The notes under the pieces were generated by a model. The model worked only from the letters and a program-made list of their open reading frames with translations, searched no databases and was not told the DNA's origin. Of a stretch of 64,000 nucleotides of DNA, positions 18,025 to 27,523 are shown in pieces. Source of the DNA: Pseudochelatococcus sp050946405 (GTDB lineage Bacteria > Pseudomonadota > Alphaproteobacteria > Rhizobiales > Beijerinckiaceae); assembly GCF_050946405.1 (NCBI RefSeq), contig NZ_JBMNUS010000010.1:85662-149661 (forward strand). The letters are read 5' to 3'. The translations under genes were made by a program, and so were the position numbers. Every line of letters begins with the position of its first letter. Positions within the stretch are counted from its first letter, which is position 1.

Positions 18025-18756
18025 ATGAGTAATGCTGGTGTCGGTTCAGAATCTCGTGGGCGTCTGAGGGCGGTTCAGCTTGAAATTCGCAAGCGCGTTC
18101 GGGGCAAGGATTATGCCGCGGGTGCGCGTCTGCCGTCCGAGCGGGACCTGAGCAAGGAGTTCGGCATGCCGCGCGTGTCGGTGCACGAATGTCTCGTGCA
18201 ACTGGAGGCGGAAGGGCTGATCTACCGCGAGACGAACCGCGGATGGTATGTGTCGCCGCCGCGCTTTCTCTACAATCCGCAATCGAAAGGGCATTTCACC
18301 CTGTCGGCCGAGCAGCAGGGGCGGCATCCGCACACGCGGGTCATCGACAAGCGGGTGGTTGCGGCGCCGGAGCAGGTGGCGGAACTGCTGAAGTTGCCCG
18401 CCGGCACCGAAATGGCGCGCATCCGCCGCGTGCGGTCGATCGACGGGCGGCCGGTGCTCTACGTGGAGCACTATTACATGCCGTGCGTGTTTCCGAACCT
18501 GTTCGAGCACGATCTGTCCGTGTCGCTGACGGAGCTGTATCGGGACAAGTACGATTTTCACTATGGGCGCATGCGCTACCAGATCATTCCCACGGCGGTG
18601 CGGGAGGCGGCCGCGCGGGTGCTGCGTCTGGCGGTGGGCAGCCCGGCGTTGCTCGTGCGCCGGGTCAACCATGAAAGGAACGGCGCGGTCAGCGATTGCG
18701 ATCTCGAATACTGGCGTCATGACGCCGTTCTGGTCGAGGTCGAGGTCGACGACTGA
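18025..18756 (+). CDS. GntR family regulator with UTRA domain (PhnF/HutC type)
   Basis: 243 residues. An N-terminal GntR winged helix (LPSERDLSKEFGMPRVSV, ending in GLIYRETNRGWYV) is followed by a UTRA effector-binding domain (GRPVLYVEHYY, SVSLTELYRDKY). The ATG at 18025 is preferred over a TTG at 18013. It is divergent from the metallophosphatase and convergent with the glycerophosphodiesterase, which with its PhnF-like layout suggests control of organophosphorus use. The ligand is unknown; other UTRA regulators sense sugars or histidine breakdown products. Confidence 0.85.
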   Translation: MSNAGVGSESRGRLRAVQLEIRKRVRGKDYAAGARLPSERDLSKEFGMPRVSVHECLVQLEAEGLIYRETNRGWYVSPPRFLYNPQSKGHFTLSAEQQGRHPHTRVIDKRVVAAPEQVAELLKLPAGTEMARIRRVRSIDGRPVLYVEHYYMPCVFPNLFEHDLSVSLTELYRDKYDFHYGRMRYQIIPTAVREAAARVLRLAVGSPALLVRRVNHERNGAVSDCDLEYWRHDAVLVEVEVDD

Positions 18757-18807
18757 CGGGTTTGACGAGGCGATGCGGGAGCGCGGTGCGCGCCCCCGCG
18801 CCGCGGG

Positions 18808-20784
18808 TCAGGCGAGGTCCTGCCACAGGTCGGCGGGCGGCGTCAGCAGCGCGACCTTGCCTTGCGCCTCGGCGCTCTGCGTGAAGGCGAGGGCGATGTC
18901 GGCGTGCGAGGCGTCGGCGGCGTCGAGCCGGCCGACCCAGTAGTCGCGGCCGGCGGTATCGGCGGCGCGCGCCAGAACCGTCGTATAGAGCGCATCGACG
19001 AAAGCCGCGCTGTCGAGCGTCTCGCTGCGCTGCCGGAACTCGTCGGAATCGGCGAAGCGGGCGGCGAGCGCCCACACGTCCTGCCCGGCCAGCCCCTGAT
19101 TCAGCCAGAAGTCGAAACCGGCGTCGTCGGCGTCGCGTCCGAGGAAGGCGTGGTAAAGCCCCTGAACATCGCTCTGTCCGGCCGCGAAGAGCGAGACGGT
19201 CTCATCGGCATAGGCCAGCGTCTCGATATCGCTCACGCGGTGCACCGAGCCGGTCGCGGTGTTGGTGACATGCGCGAGCCCGTCGCGGATTTCCACGGTA
19301 TAGCCGGCCCTTGCACCGGACAGCGCCAGGGTGTCGTGGCCCGCGCCGCCGTCGATGCGGTCGTTGCCCGCGCTCTCGATGAAGCGGTTGTCGCCGGCGT
19401 TGCCGAGCAGGACGTTGCCGAGCGCGTTGCCCGCGATCTCCACGTCATCGGCTCCGTTGAGGCGCAGCGCCTCCACGTTGTCCGCCAGCGCGATCCGGCC
19501 CGCGCCGTAGTACACGGCGAGGTCGTAGCCGTCGGTGCCCTTCTCCGTGGTGAGCGCGTCGGCGTCGCGCACCAGAATGTCGTTGCCGCCCCGGGCGTTG
19601 GGCGCCGCGATCGCGCCGTCTCCCGCCGCGTACTGGTCCACGATGATGCGGCCGAGGTCGGGGAAGTCGGTGAAGAGGCCGTCGATTCCGAAATCGAGCA
19701 GCTTCACGAATTCCTCCACCGGCAGTTGCAAGGTGCCGTCGGGGTTGAGCGACAGATAGCCCTCGTCGGCGCGCACCGTCCAGAGGATGGTTTCGAGTCC
19801 CGCCGCGCGCGCCACCTGCGCGAGGTCGAGGATGCCGGTGACGATCTTGCCGACCTCCGCCTTGCCGTCGCCATTGGCGTCTACCGGGTTGAGCAGGCGG
19901 GAGGTTTGCAGCAGCGCATCCTTTGCCGGCGCAAAGGCGTCGGCGTAGAGCGCAGCCATCGCCTTGGCCGCGTCGAGCGTGTAGAGGTCGGTGTTCAGCG
20001 CGCTTTCCCTGGTCAGCGGAAAGTCGAAATTCTCATAGAGATCGGGATTGGCCCCGAGCTCCGCGAATTCCGGGCTGAAGTGGAAGTAGATGTCGGCCGC
20101 CCCGCCGAGGAGCTGGACCAGTTTGAAATCGACGCCGGCTTCCGGCATGATTTCCGTCTTGAGCTGGATCAGGTTCAGCACGTCGAACGACTGGATGTAA
20201 ACGCGGTCGCGCTCCGTGAAGCCGAGCTCGACCAGTTTTTCGACGAGAAGGGCGCTCGTGTCGACGCGGATGAACCCGCCGTCGACATACTGGCCGGTGT
20301 AGGCGAAATGCGTGGGGTGCTTGGTTTCCGGCGCGATGGCGATCTTCTTGCCGGTCTCCTGCTCCACCTCGTTGACGAGCGCGATGATTTCCTCGATCGT
20401 CGGGATGGCGAACCGGTCGTTGTATTCCGCGCTGTCCGGGCGCATCTCCGGCAGGCGCTCGCGGGCCTTCAGCGTCTTGATCTCGGCGAGGGTGAAGTCC
20501 TCGGCGAACCAGCCCGAGACGATCTGTCCGTCGAGATTCTTCGTCGTGTAGAGATGCGCGAACTCGGAATGATCCGAGACGTCGGTGGTGTCGTTGAGAA
20601 GGTTTTCGTGGCGCGCGATGAGGTGCCCGTCCTTCGTCACGACGATATCGGGCTCGATGACTTCCGCGCCCTGCTCGATCGCCAGCTTGTACGCTTCGAG
20701 CGTGTGTTCGGGGCGGTAGGCGCTGGCGCCGCGATGACCGATAACGAGAGGGGCCTTGACGGCATCCTGGGTCTGTTCAGACAT
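18808..20784 (-). CDS. Glycerophosphodiester phosphodiesterase with RTX and DUF4214 domains
   Basis: 658 residues. The N-terminal GDPD TIM barrel has HRGASAYRPEHTLEAY from residue 17 and EPDIVVTKDGHLIARHE, which hold the catalytic His pair and metal-binding acids. It cleaves glycerophosphodiesters to glycerol-3-phosphate. At about 440-500 come degenerate RTX repeats (GGAGHDTLALSG), then a DUF4214 module with two copies of the FLGRDADDAGFDFW / LARAADTAGRDYW pattern. There is no signal peptide, so type I export is likely. Opposite strand to the GntR gene. Confidence 0.9.
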   Translation of the reverse strand: MSEQTQDAVKAPLVIGHRGASAYRPEHTLEAYKLAIEQGAEVIEPDIVVTKDGHLIARHENLLNDTTDVSDHSEFAHLYTTKNLDGQIVSGWFAEDFTLAEIKTLKARERLPEMRPDSAEYNDRFAIPTIEEIIALVNEVEQETGKKIAIAPETKHPTHFAYTGQYVDGGFIRVDTSALLVEKLVELGFTERDRVYIQSFDVLNLIQLKTEIMPEAGVDFKLVQLLGGAADIYFHFSPEFAELGANPDLYENFDFPLTRESALNTDLYTLDAAKAMAALYADAFAPAKDALLQTSRLLNPVDANGDGKAEVGKIVTGILDLAQVARAAGLETILWTVRADEGYLSLNPDGTLQLPVEEFVKLLDFGIDGLFTDFPDLGRIIVDQYAAGDGAIAAPNARGGNDILVRDADALTTEKGTDGYDLAVYYGAGRIALADNVEALRLNGADDVEIAGNALGNVLLGNAGDNRFIESAGNDRIDGGAGHDTLALSGARAGYTVEIRDGLAHVTNTATGSVHRVSDIETLAYADETVSLFAAGQSDVQGLYHAFLGRDADDAGFDFWLNQGLAGQDVWALAARFADSDEFRQRSETLDSAAFVDALYTTVLARAADTAGRDYWVGRLDAADASHADIALAFTQSAEAQGKVALLTPPADLWQDLA

Positions 20785-21124
20785 ATGATCGTCCTCGCAT
20801 GAAAATGAATACGGCTGATCATGAGAGCGTCGCGGTCAAATTCCAGATGACATGCGAGGCTTTGATGGGATGATTGTTTATATTCGATAGGCAGTGACTT
20901 GATGATGACGCCGGCTTCCATCGCCCGGCGGGGCGCAGCGTCAGCGTGGCGGCGTGTGGAGGGAGCGGTCCCGGCGGGACGTCTCTCGCGCGGCGGAATT
21001 TTGCGCTGCGATATACTTTGTCCGATCTGTCGGCGTTATGATGTTCGACGACAGGTTATCCCGCTGATAACCGGTCACGCCTCATGGCGATTGAAAGATG
21101 TGCTATTTCCGAGGAGACGATATC
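20785..21124. other. Divergent intergenic region between the GDPD gene and hsp20
   Basis: No gene is seen. It holds a Pho-like half-site for the GDPD gene (20836-20853) and, nearer hsp20, a 7-bp hairpin GGTTATC/GATAACC at 21054-21072 in the probable 5' leader. Confidence 0.5.
20836..20853 (-). promoter_or_regulatory. Weak Pho-box-like site upstream of GDPD
   Basis: The minus strand reads ATGTCAT-CTGG-AATTTGA, 52 bases before the start codon. One half matches the Pho half-site well, the other poorly. Confidence 0.35.
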
Positions 21125-21667
21125 ATGTCTGAGACCGAGAAGAATGTTTCGGCCGAGGAAGCTGGCAAGGGCGCTCCCGCTCTCCATCAGGCCGATCTGC
21201 CGAGCCCGTTCGAGTTCATCCGCCGTCAGATCGATCAGGTATTCGACGATTTCGGCTTCGGTAAATTCCGGCAGTCGTTCGCCGGACCGACCGCGATCCA
21301 GACCATCCCCGCGGCGCGCTACTTCACCTGGGCGCTGGAGCCGGCGGTCGATCTGGTGGAGAAGGACGAGGCTTACGAAATCGCCGCCGAACTGCCGGGG
21401 CTGGACGAGAAGGACGTCGAGGTTTCCTTGTCGGGCGGTATCCTGACCATCAGGGGCGAGAAAAGCGCGGAGAGCGACGAGAAGCGCAAGGGCTATCACC
21501 TTTCGGAGCGCCGTTACGGCGCGTTCACGCGCTCGTTCCGCGTGCCGGACGGGATCGACGCCGAGAAGATCGAGGCATCCTTCGCCAAGGGCGTCCTGAC
21601 GGTGCGGCTGCCCAAATCCGCCACGGCCACGCGTGAGAGCCGGGCCATCGAGGTCAAGGCGGGCTGA
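21125..21667 (+). CDS. Hsp20/alpha-crystallin small heat-shock protein
   Basis: 180 residues. A variable N-terminal arm precedes an alpha-crystallin domain (about 70-165) with VDLVEKDEAYEIAAELPG, SGGILTIRGEK and the ASFAKGVLTVRLPK signature. It holds unfolding proteins in a refoldable state. The start at 21125 follows GAGGAG. It lies within the phosphorus island but has no obvious functional link to it. The leader may fold over the ribosome binding site (see findings). Confidence 0.93.
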   Translation: MSETEKNVSAEEAGKGAPALHQADLPSPFEFIRRQIDQVFDDFGFGKFRQSFAGPTAIQTIPAARYFTWALEPAVDLVEKDEAYEIAAELPGLDEKDVEVSLSGGILTIRGEKSAESDEKRKGYHLSERRYGAFTRSFRVPDGIDAEKIEASFAKGVLTVRLPKSATATRESRAIEVKAG

Positions 21668-21710
21668 CCGCCGGGACCGTGATCCGGGGCGATCGGAAAC
21701 GTTTCATGGC

Positions 21711-21740
21711 GACGGCCGGCGGATTGCTCCGCCGGCCGTC
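21711..21740. terminator. 13-bp hairpin between hsp20 and the phytase-like gene
   Basis: GACGGCCGGCGGA pairs perfectly with 21728-21740 across a TTGC loop. It lies between convergent genes and probably acts on both. Confidence 0.7.
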
Positions 21741-21769
21741 CGTTATCGTGCGGTCCCCGTGGCGGGATG

Positions 21770-23986
21770 TCAGTCCAGCTTGATCTTGCCCAGCCGGATG
21801 AACTGCGTCTCGCCGGACGAGCCGTCGATGCCGTCGTTATCGGTGATGAAGATGGCCTCGCCGTCCTTGTCCACGGCGAAGCTTTCCACCTTGTCGAGAA
21901 CCGTGCCGCGCGGCGCCTTGAGGTCCGGCAGCAGGTCGCGCACCAGCGTCTTCTTGACGACGGGGATCTCCTTGGCGCCGATGGCCGCCGGCGTCAGGCC
22001 CGCGACCGAGAAGCGATAGAGCTTCTTGATGACGGCGTTCTCGCCCACCTGGTTGTCGCGCTCGATGACGATGAAGCCGTCGTTGCCGACCGAGGTGATC
22101 TCGGACAGGCCGATCCAGCCCTTTTCCACCGCGTCGAGCGGGTAGTGCAGCGCGCCCCACGTCTTCGTCGCGGGCTTGTAGGTCAGGATCTTGGCGTGCC
22201 CCTTGGGGTCATCCTTCCACTCGCGCTGAACGGCGACCCAGACGGTCTCGTTCTCGCCCTCGCCCGTCACGGCGGCGCCCTCGAAGCCGAAGCGCGTGGC
22301 GTGCGCCTTCAGCTCTTCCGGCAGCTCGACGATCTCCTGCACCGCGCCCTTGTCGTCGACGCGGACGAGACGGGAGTGGGTCGGGGTCTTCTTGTGCGCC
22401 GGATCGCCTTCGGAAGCCAGCCAGAAACCGCCGGCGGGACGGGCGGCGATGCCTTCGAGGTCGAGATTGGCGGCGGGCGCGCCGTCCTGCGTGACGACGC
22501 GCTTCTCGATGATGCGGGCCGGGGTCTGCGTGGCGTCGACGACGTAGATCGCGCCCTGCGCGTAGAAGCTGTCGCTGACGACATAGAAGCGGCCGGCGGT
22601 CGACGGATCGGCGGCAGCGCCGGACAGGGCACCCCAGCCGATGGGCCGGCCGGCGTCATCGTTGCCGGAGACGATGGTCGGATAGTTCGCCGGTGCCTGC
22701 TCGCGCTTGAAGATGGCGACGGTCGTGCCCTGGCCGCCATCCTCGCGCAGGTCGGTTTCGTTGGCGATCACGAAAAGATCGCGCTGCGGAATGGCCAGCA
22801 GGCCCTCGGGGCCGATGCCGCCGCCCGGCAGGAGCTGGAGAAACGCCGGCTCCTTGCCCGCGCCCTGATCGCGGTACACGCCGACGACCGAACCGCGCTC
22901 CGAACCGACGAAGAGGATGTTGTCGTCGCCGTACTTTCCAAAGGCGATGCCTTCAGGCTCGACGCCCTTCTTGTTGCGCTTTTCCGGGTAGTGGCCGGCG
23001 CGCAGCACCTCGTGCTCGAAGGAGGCGTGGCTCTCGTAGTCCACCTTGCCGCTCTTGTTGAAGATCGTGAAGCCGCGCGCGCCGCCCTTGTAATCGCCCT
23101 CGTTGGCGATCGCGAAACGCTCGCTGTCGAGCCAGCGCACCGCGTCCGGTTCGCGCAGGGCGTTCTCGATCGTGTCGGTGGGGCTGATGATGCCGTCGCG
23201 CTTCGTGTCGACGTTCTCCAGCTTCACGCCGCCGGCGGAGAAATGGGAAACGACCTTGCCCGAAGCCGCGTCGACGACCACGATGTGGTTGTTTTCCTGC
23301 AGGGTGACGACGACTTCGTTGTTCTCGTTGAAGTCGACGAATTCCGGCTCCGGGTCCTCGGGCGCGATTTCCGTGAGGCCGGTGAGCTCGATGCGGCGCA
23401 GGGAAGCCTCGTCCACGGTGCCGTCCGCGTTCACGGCGGCGAGCGAGAGATAGCCGGCGGGGAGCTGCGGCAGCTCGCCTTCGTTATGCTCCTCGTTGCG
23501 CTCGTTCTCGATGGCGATGGCGACGGACTTCTTGTCGCGGCTCAGCGCGACGGAATCCGGCTGGCCGCCGAGGTCGATCTTCTTCTCCAGCGTCTTGGTG
23601 GTGAGGTTGACCACGCCGAGGAAGCCCGACGGCTCCGTGTAGCTCTTCGAGGTGTTGACGGCGACGAGCGCCCTGTCGCCCACGACGACGACCGAGGTCG
23701 GCTCGCCCTCGACCGCGACGACACCGCCGGCCTTCGGAGCCGCGGGATCGGTGATGTCGACCAGACCGACGCGATTGCCGGGCGAATCGGTGTAGACCAG
23801 CAGCGTGCCTTCGGCATTCGCCGAGATGATCTCGGACACCGTTTCCTTCGCCGGATCGGCGTCTTGCGGCAGGTTATTGATCACCGGAAAAACCGCGATC
23901 CGGTTGAAGTTCAACGCTTCCGCGGCCGTCAGGGCGGTGCCGGACAGCAGGCTGAAGCAGGTCGCCAGCAGAATTGAGCGTTTCAT
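21770..23986 (-). CDS. Secreted esterase-like/phytase-family protein (beta-propeller)
   Basis: 738 residues with a Sec signal peptide (MKRSILLATCFSLLSGTALTA). The N-terminal half looks like a YVTN/choice-of-anchor-I beta-propeller (TDSPGNRVGLVDITDP, VAVEGEPTSVVVVGDRALVAV); the C-terminal half matches the esterase-like phytase family (NLDLEGIAARPAGGFWLASEGD, GWIGLSEITSVGNDGFIVIERDN). It probably hydrolyses organic phosphate esters in the periplasm or outside; true phytase activity is not established for the family. GGAGA precedes the ATG. A good Pho box lies 65 bases upstream. Confidence 0.85.
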   Translation of the reverse strand: MKRSILLATCFSLLSGTALTAAEALNFNRIAVFPVINNLPQDADPAKETVSEIISANAEGTLLVYTDSPGNRVGLVDITDPAAPKAGGVVAVEGEPTSVVVVGDRALVAVNTSKSYTEPSGFLGVVNLTTKTLEKKIDLGGQPDSVALSRDKKSVAIAIENERNEEHNEGELPQLPAGYLSLAAVNADGTVDEASLRRIELTGLTEIAPEDPEPEFVDFNENNEVVVTLQENNHIVVVDAASGKVVSHFSAGGVKLENVDTKRDGIISPTDTIENALREPDAVRWLDSERFAIANEGDYKGGARGFTIFNKSGKVDYESHASFEHEVLRAGHYPEKRNKKGVEPEGIAFGKYGDDNILFVGSERGSVVGVYRDQGAGKEPAFLQLLPGGGIGPEGLLAIPQRDLFVIANETDLREDGGQGTTVAIFKREQAPANYPTIVSGNDDAGRPIGWGALSGAAADPSTAGRFYVVSDSFYAQGAIYVVDATQTPARIIEKRVVTQDGAPAANLDLEGIAARPAGGFWLASEGDPAHKKTPTHSRLVRVDDKGAVQEIVELPEELKAHATRFGFEGAAVTGEGENETVWVAVQREWKDDPKGHAKILTYKPATKTWGALHYPLDAVEKGWIGLSEITSVGNDGFIVIERDNQVGENAVIKKLYRFSVAGLTPAAIGAKEIPVVKKTLVRDLLPDLKAPRGTVLDKVESFAVDKDGEAIFITDNDGIDGSSGETQFIRLGKIKLD

Positions 23987-24050
23987 GTCGTTGGGTCTCC
24001 AGAGATCCGCGCGGGATACATGGGTTGCGGAGCCCTATGTCATTGGCGGG

Positions 24051-24068
24051 CGATGACAATGGCGTGAC
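24051..24068 (-). promoter_or_regulatory. Pho box upstream of the phytase-like gene
   Basis: The minus strand reads ATGTCAC-GCCA-TTGTCAT, two TGTCA half-sites with 11-base spacing as in PhoB operators, 65 bases before the start codon. This is one of the two best Pho boxes in the window. Confidence 0.6.
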
Positions 24069-24309
24069 ATGACGCGTCATCATTGGCGGAAAAGAGACAA
24101 TATGAACGACAAGAAACAGTCCGGGCGGGCGCTTCCGTTCACCATGACATCCGGGCCGGTGAGGCCGGCGTGAGACACCGCCGCCGATGCCGGCGGCCGC
24201 TTCCGCGACAATGCGCGCCAGGCGCCGGGCGCGATTCTCACGATGCCGCAAGCGGCGCGGGTCGCGCATGGATGCGCGCTCCTGAAGACAGGGAGTCGTT
24301 CCCGAACGG

Positions 24310-24327
24310 CAGTTAATCAGTTGTCAC
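24310..24327 (+). promoter_or_regulatory. Possible Pho box upstream of the nuclease gene
   Basis: CAGTTAA-TCAG-TTGTCAC, with the second half strong and the first weak, 74 bases upstream of the ATG at 24401. Confidence 0.35.
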
Positions 24328-24400
24328 TGACGGGTGATATTGAGTCGAAATCCCGTATCCCAACGACAATTCGCAACAAAGTTCTCAGAAGGAAGGTGAT

Positions 24401-27400
24401 ATGTCGCTTTTTTCGTTTATTTCGGCTCTTCCGTCGTTCCACCTCGGCAAGATCGGCGACGATACCATCAAGGGCAGCAATCGGCCCGATCTCATCGTCG
24501 ACCTGTGGGGCAATGACGTCATCGAGGGCCTCGGCGGCGACGACACGATTTTCGCCGGCGCGGGCGATGACATCATCGACGGCGGCGCGGGCAACGACAC
24601 CATCGACGGCGGCAGCGGTTTCGACATCGCCTTTTATGCCGGCAAAGTATCGGATTACACCTTCGGCCGTCAGTCCTTGTGGTTCCTGAACTGGGTTTCG
24701 GTGACGGACAACGCCACCGGCGACCGGGACAAGCTCTTCAACATCGAGGCGCTGCGCTTCAACGGGGACGACTACACGCTCTATCTCGACGGCCGCAATA
24801 ACGCAGCGCTCGCCCGCGACGACGCGGCGTCGGTGCTAGAGGGTGAGAAGCTGACCATCCGGGCGGTCGACCTGCTCGCCAACGACTGGGACTACGAGGG
24901 CGATCCGCTGTCGATCGCCCATGTTTCGGCGACGAGCGCCAGCGGCGCGTCGGTGTCGATCGTCGACGGCGCCGTCACTTACGACGCGGGCGATCTGTTC
25001 GCCTATCTCAAGGCGGGCGAGACCGCGACCGATACCTTCACCTACACCGTCGATGACGGCAAGGGCGGTTTCGACACCGCCACCGTGACGGTGACGATCG
25101 ACGGCGTCGACGCGCCCGAGCCCGCCGTCGCCCCGCGCATCAACGAGATCCACTACGACAACACCGGCACGGATGCCGGCGAGTTCGTCGAGATCCGCGT
25201 CAAGGCGGGCGAGGATGCGGCCGGCCTCAAGGTCGAGCTTTACAACGGCAACGACGGCAAGACCTACAACGCCGCGGACGTGTCCGCCCTCGCCAAAACC
25301 ACGGACGGCGATTACGACTATTACGTCTGGAGCCTGCCCGCCAACGGCATCCAGAACGGCTCGCCGGACGGCGTCGCCCTGTCGCGCGACGGCGAGGTGA
25401 TCGAGTTCCTCTCCTACGAAGGCGTCTTCACGGCCGCGAACGGCGTCGCGCAGGGCAAGACCTCCATCGACATCGGCGTCGCGGAAGGCGGCGACACGCC
25501 GATCGGGCAATCGCTGCAACGCGTCGGCGACGGCCCCACCGACTGGACCGGGCCGCGGGAGCACACCCAGGGCGCGGCCAATGAAGGCGGCGGCGAGCCC
25601 GGCCCCGGCGAACCGCAGGCGCTGCTGATCTCGCAGATTCAGGGCACGGCGACGGCCAGCACCTATGTCGGTAATTACGTCCTCGTCTCCGCCATCGTCA
25701 CCTACACCACGGCCGACGGCTTCTTCCTGCAAGAAGAGGATGCCGACGCCGATGGCGACGTGCGCACCTCGGAAGGCATCTTCGTCTACACGCGCAACGC
25801 CCCCGCCGTCGCGGCCGGCGATCATGTCGAGGTTTCCGGCACGGTCGACGAATACTTCAACCTCACGCAGATCAAGGATGTCACGGACATCGTGACGCTG
25901 TCGGCGAACAACGCCCAGCCGACGCCGGCGACCATCGCGCTGTCTCCCGATTTCATCGACGATCTGGAGCAGTACGAAGGCATGGCGGTCACGCTGACGA
26001 CCGGCACGGCGGAACCGCTGACCATCATCGAGAACTACAATTTCGATCGCTACGGCGAGATCGTCGTTTCGGCCGGCGAGCAGGTGACGCCGACGCAGAT
26101 CTACGATCCCAACACGCAGCTCGATGAAATCAAGGCGCTGCAACAGGCCAACGCCAACAACCGCTTCAAGATCGACGACGGCAATTCCGCCCAGAACCCG
26201 GACGCCTTCCCCTACGCGCCCGCCGCCGCCGGCGACAACGGCAACGGCTATCTGGACGCCGGCGACACGTTCTCCGAAGCCGGCCCCACGCTGCGCCTGG
26301 GCGCGCAGATCACCGAGCCCGTCACCGGCGTCCTGACCTACAATTTCGACGAATACAAGCTGCTGGTGAATGGCGTGCTGGCGATCGACGAGGCCACCAA
26401 CGGCGGCGCGCGCGAGCCGGCGCCCGAGGATGTCGGCGGCCGCCTCACGGTCTCCAGCTTCAACCTGCTGAACTATTTCACCACGCTCAACGACGGTTCC
26501 GGCGCCGGCTCCGGCCCCGACAACCTGACGCCGCGCGGCGCCACCACCGCCGGCGACCTCGAACGCCAGACCGACAAGATCGTCGAGGCGATGCTGACGA
26601 TCGACGCCAGCGTCTTCGGCTTGCAGGAGCTGGAGAACAACGGTTTCGGCGATAGCTCCGCCATCGTGGCGCTGGTCGACGCCCTCAACGCCGGGGCGAG
26701 CGACGGCACCACCTATGCCTTCGTCAACCCGAACGGGGAGGGTGTCGACGGCTTCATCGGCACGGACGCCATCACCACGGGCCTGATCTACAAGAGCAAC
26801 GAGGTCAGCCTCGTGGCGAGCGACGTTCTTGTGTTCGACGAGGGCGGCGAGCAGAGCACCCGCCCGGCCATCGCCGCGACCTTCGCGGAAATCACCACCG
26901 GCGAGCGCTTCAGCGTCGCGGTCAATCACTTCAAATCCAAGAGCGGCACCGGTACGGGCGACGACGCCGATCAGGGCGACGGCCAGGGCGCGTTCAACGC
27001 CATCCGCACCGAAACCGCCCGCCAGCTCGCCGCGTGGCTCGACGCCGCCAATCCCGACGGCTATCTCGCCACGAACGGCATCGACGACACGGATGTGCTG
27101 ATCATCGGCGATCTCAATTCCTACGCCAAGGAAGATCCTGTCACGGCGCTTCTCGATGCGGGCTTCGTCGACCTGATCGACGCGCACATCGGCCAGGACA
27201 CCGCTTTCAGCTACCTGTTCAACGGCCAGCGCGGCACGCTCGACCAGGGCCTCGCCAATCAGTCGCTCGCCGGGCAGGTGAGCGGCGTGACCGAATGGCA
27301 CATCAACGCGCAGGAGCCGGACCTGCTGAACTATTCCAGCCAGTACAAGGATGCGCGTTTCTACAACGTCGATCCCTTCGCCACGTCCGATCACGATCCG

Positions 27401-27445
27401 CTGCTGATCGGCCTCAACCTGTCGTCCGAGCCCGCGCTCGTCTGA
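24401..27445 (+). CDS. ExeM/NucH-family extracellular endonuclease with N-terminal RTX repeats
   Basis: 1014 residues. RTX nonapeptides lie unusually at the N-terminus (about 18-80: GGDDTIFAGAGDDIIDGGAGND). They are followed by a cadherin/VCBS-like unit, a lamin-tail-like domain (INEIHYDNTGTDAGEFVEI), an OB-fold region, and an endonuclease/exonuclease/phosphatase domain from about 680 (SSFNLLNYF, GLQELENN, NHFKSKSG, IGDLNSY, TSDHDPLLIG). It cleaves DNA outside the cell, releasing nucleotides as a phosphorus source. There is no Sec signal peptide, and no clear type I signal after the EEP domain. Strong GGAAGG site before the ATG. Confidence 0.88.
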   Translation: MSLFSFISALPSFHLGKIGDDTIKGSNRPDLIVDLWGNDVIEGLGGDDTIFAGAGDDIIDGGAGNDTIDGGSGFDIAFYAGKVSDYTFGRQSLWFLNWVSVTDNATGDRDKLFNIEALRFNGDDYTLYLDGRNNAALARDDAASVLEGEKLTIRAVDLLANDWDYEGDPLSIAHVSATSASGASVSIVDGAVTYDAGDLFAYLKAGETATDTFTYTVDDGKGGFDTATVTVTIDGVDAPEPAVAPRINEIHYDNTGTDAGEFVEIRVKAGEDAAGLKVELYNGNDGKTYNAADVSALAKTTDGDYDYYVWSLPANGIQNGSPDGVALSRDGEVIEFLSYEGVFTAANGVAQGKTSIDIGVAEGGDTPIGQSLQRVGDGPTDWTGPREHTQGAANEGGGEPGPGEPQALLISQIQGTATASTYVGNYVLVSAIVTYTTADGFFLQEEDADADGDVRTSEGIFVYTRNAPAVAAGDHVEVSGTVDEYFNLTQIKDVTDIVTLSANNAQPTPATIALSPDFIDDLEQYEGMAVTLTTGTAEPLTIIENYNFDRYGEIVVSAGEQVTPTQIYDPNTQLDEIKALQQANANNRFKIDDGNSAQNPDAFPYAPAAAGDNGNGYLDAGDTFSEAGPTLRLGAQITEPVTGVLTYNFDEYKLLVNGVLAIDEATNGGAREPAPEDVGGRLTVSSFNLLNYFTTLNDGSGAGSGPDNLTPRGATTAGDLERQTDKIVEAMLTIDASVFGLQELENNGFGDSSAIVALVDALNAGASDGTTYAFVNPNGEGVDGFIGTDAITTGLIYKSNEVSLVASDVLVFDEGGEQSTRPAIAATFAEITTGERFSVAVNHFKSKSGTGTGDDADQGDGQGAFNAIRTETARQLAAWLDAANPDGYLATNGIDDTDVLIIGDLNSYAKEDPVTALLDAGFVDLIDAHIGQDTAFSYLFNGQRGTLDQGLANQSLAGQVSGVTEWHINAQEPDLLNYSSQYKDARFYNVDPFATSDHDPLLIGLNLSSEPALV

Positions 27446-27466
27446 CGGCGGTTCCGCCATGCGAGA

Positions 27467-27498
27467 GGGGCGGCGTCCATGCGGACGCCGCCCCTTTT
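27467..27498 (+). terminator. Rho-independent terminator of the nuclease gene
   Basis: GGGGCGGCGTCC (27467-27478) pairs perfectly with 27483-27494 around ATGC, followed by TTTT. It lies between the convergent nuclease and phnT-like genes. Confidence 0.8.
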
Positions 27499-27523
27499 CC
27501 ATTCCGGCAAGACGGCGGCGCCG

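Larger units (their letters stand above)
23987..24400. other. Divergent intergenic region between phytase-like and nuclease genes
   Basis: 414 bases with no convincing gene. It carries a Pho box toward the phytase-like gene (24051-24068) and a weaker one toward the nuclease (24310-24327). Confidence 0.55.

Noticed and set aside
24836..27502. Long minus-strand open frame opposite the nuclease
   Set aside because: Low-complexity Arg/Val/Gly composition typical of an antisense frame; the nuclease motifs are on the plus strand.
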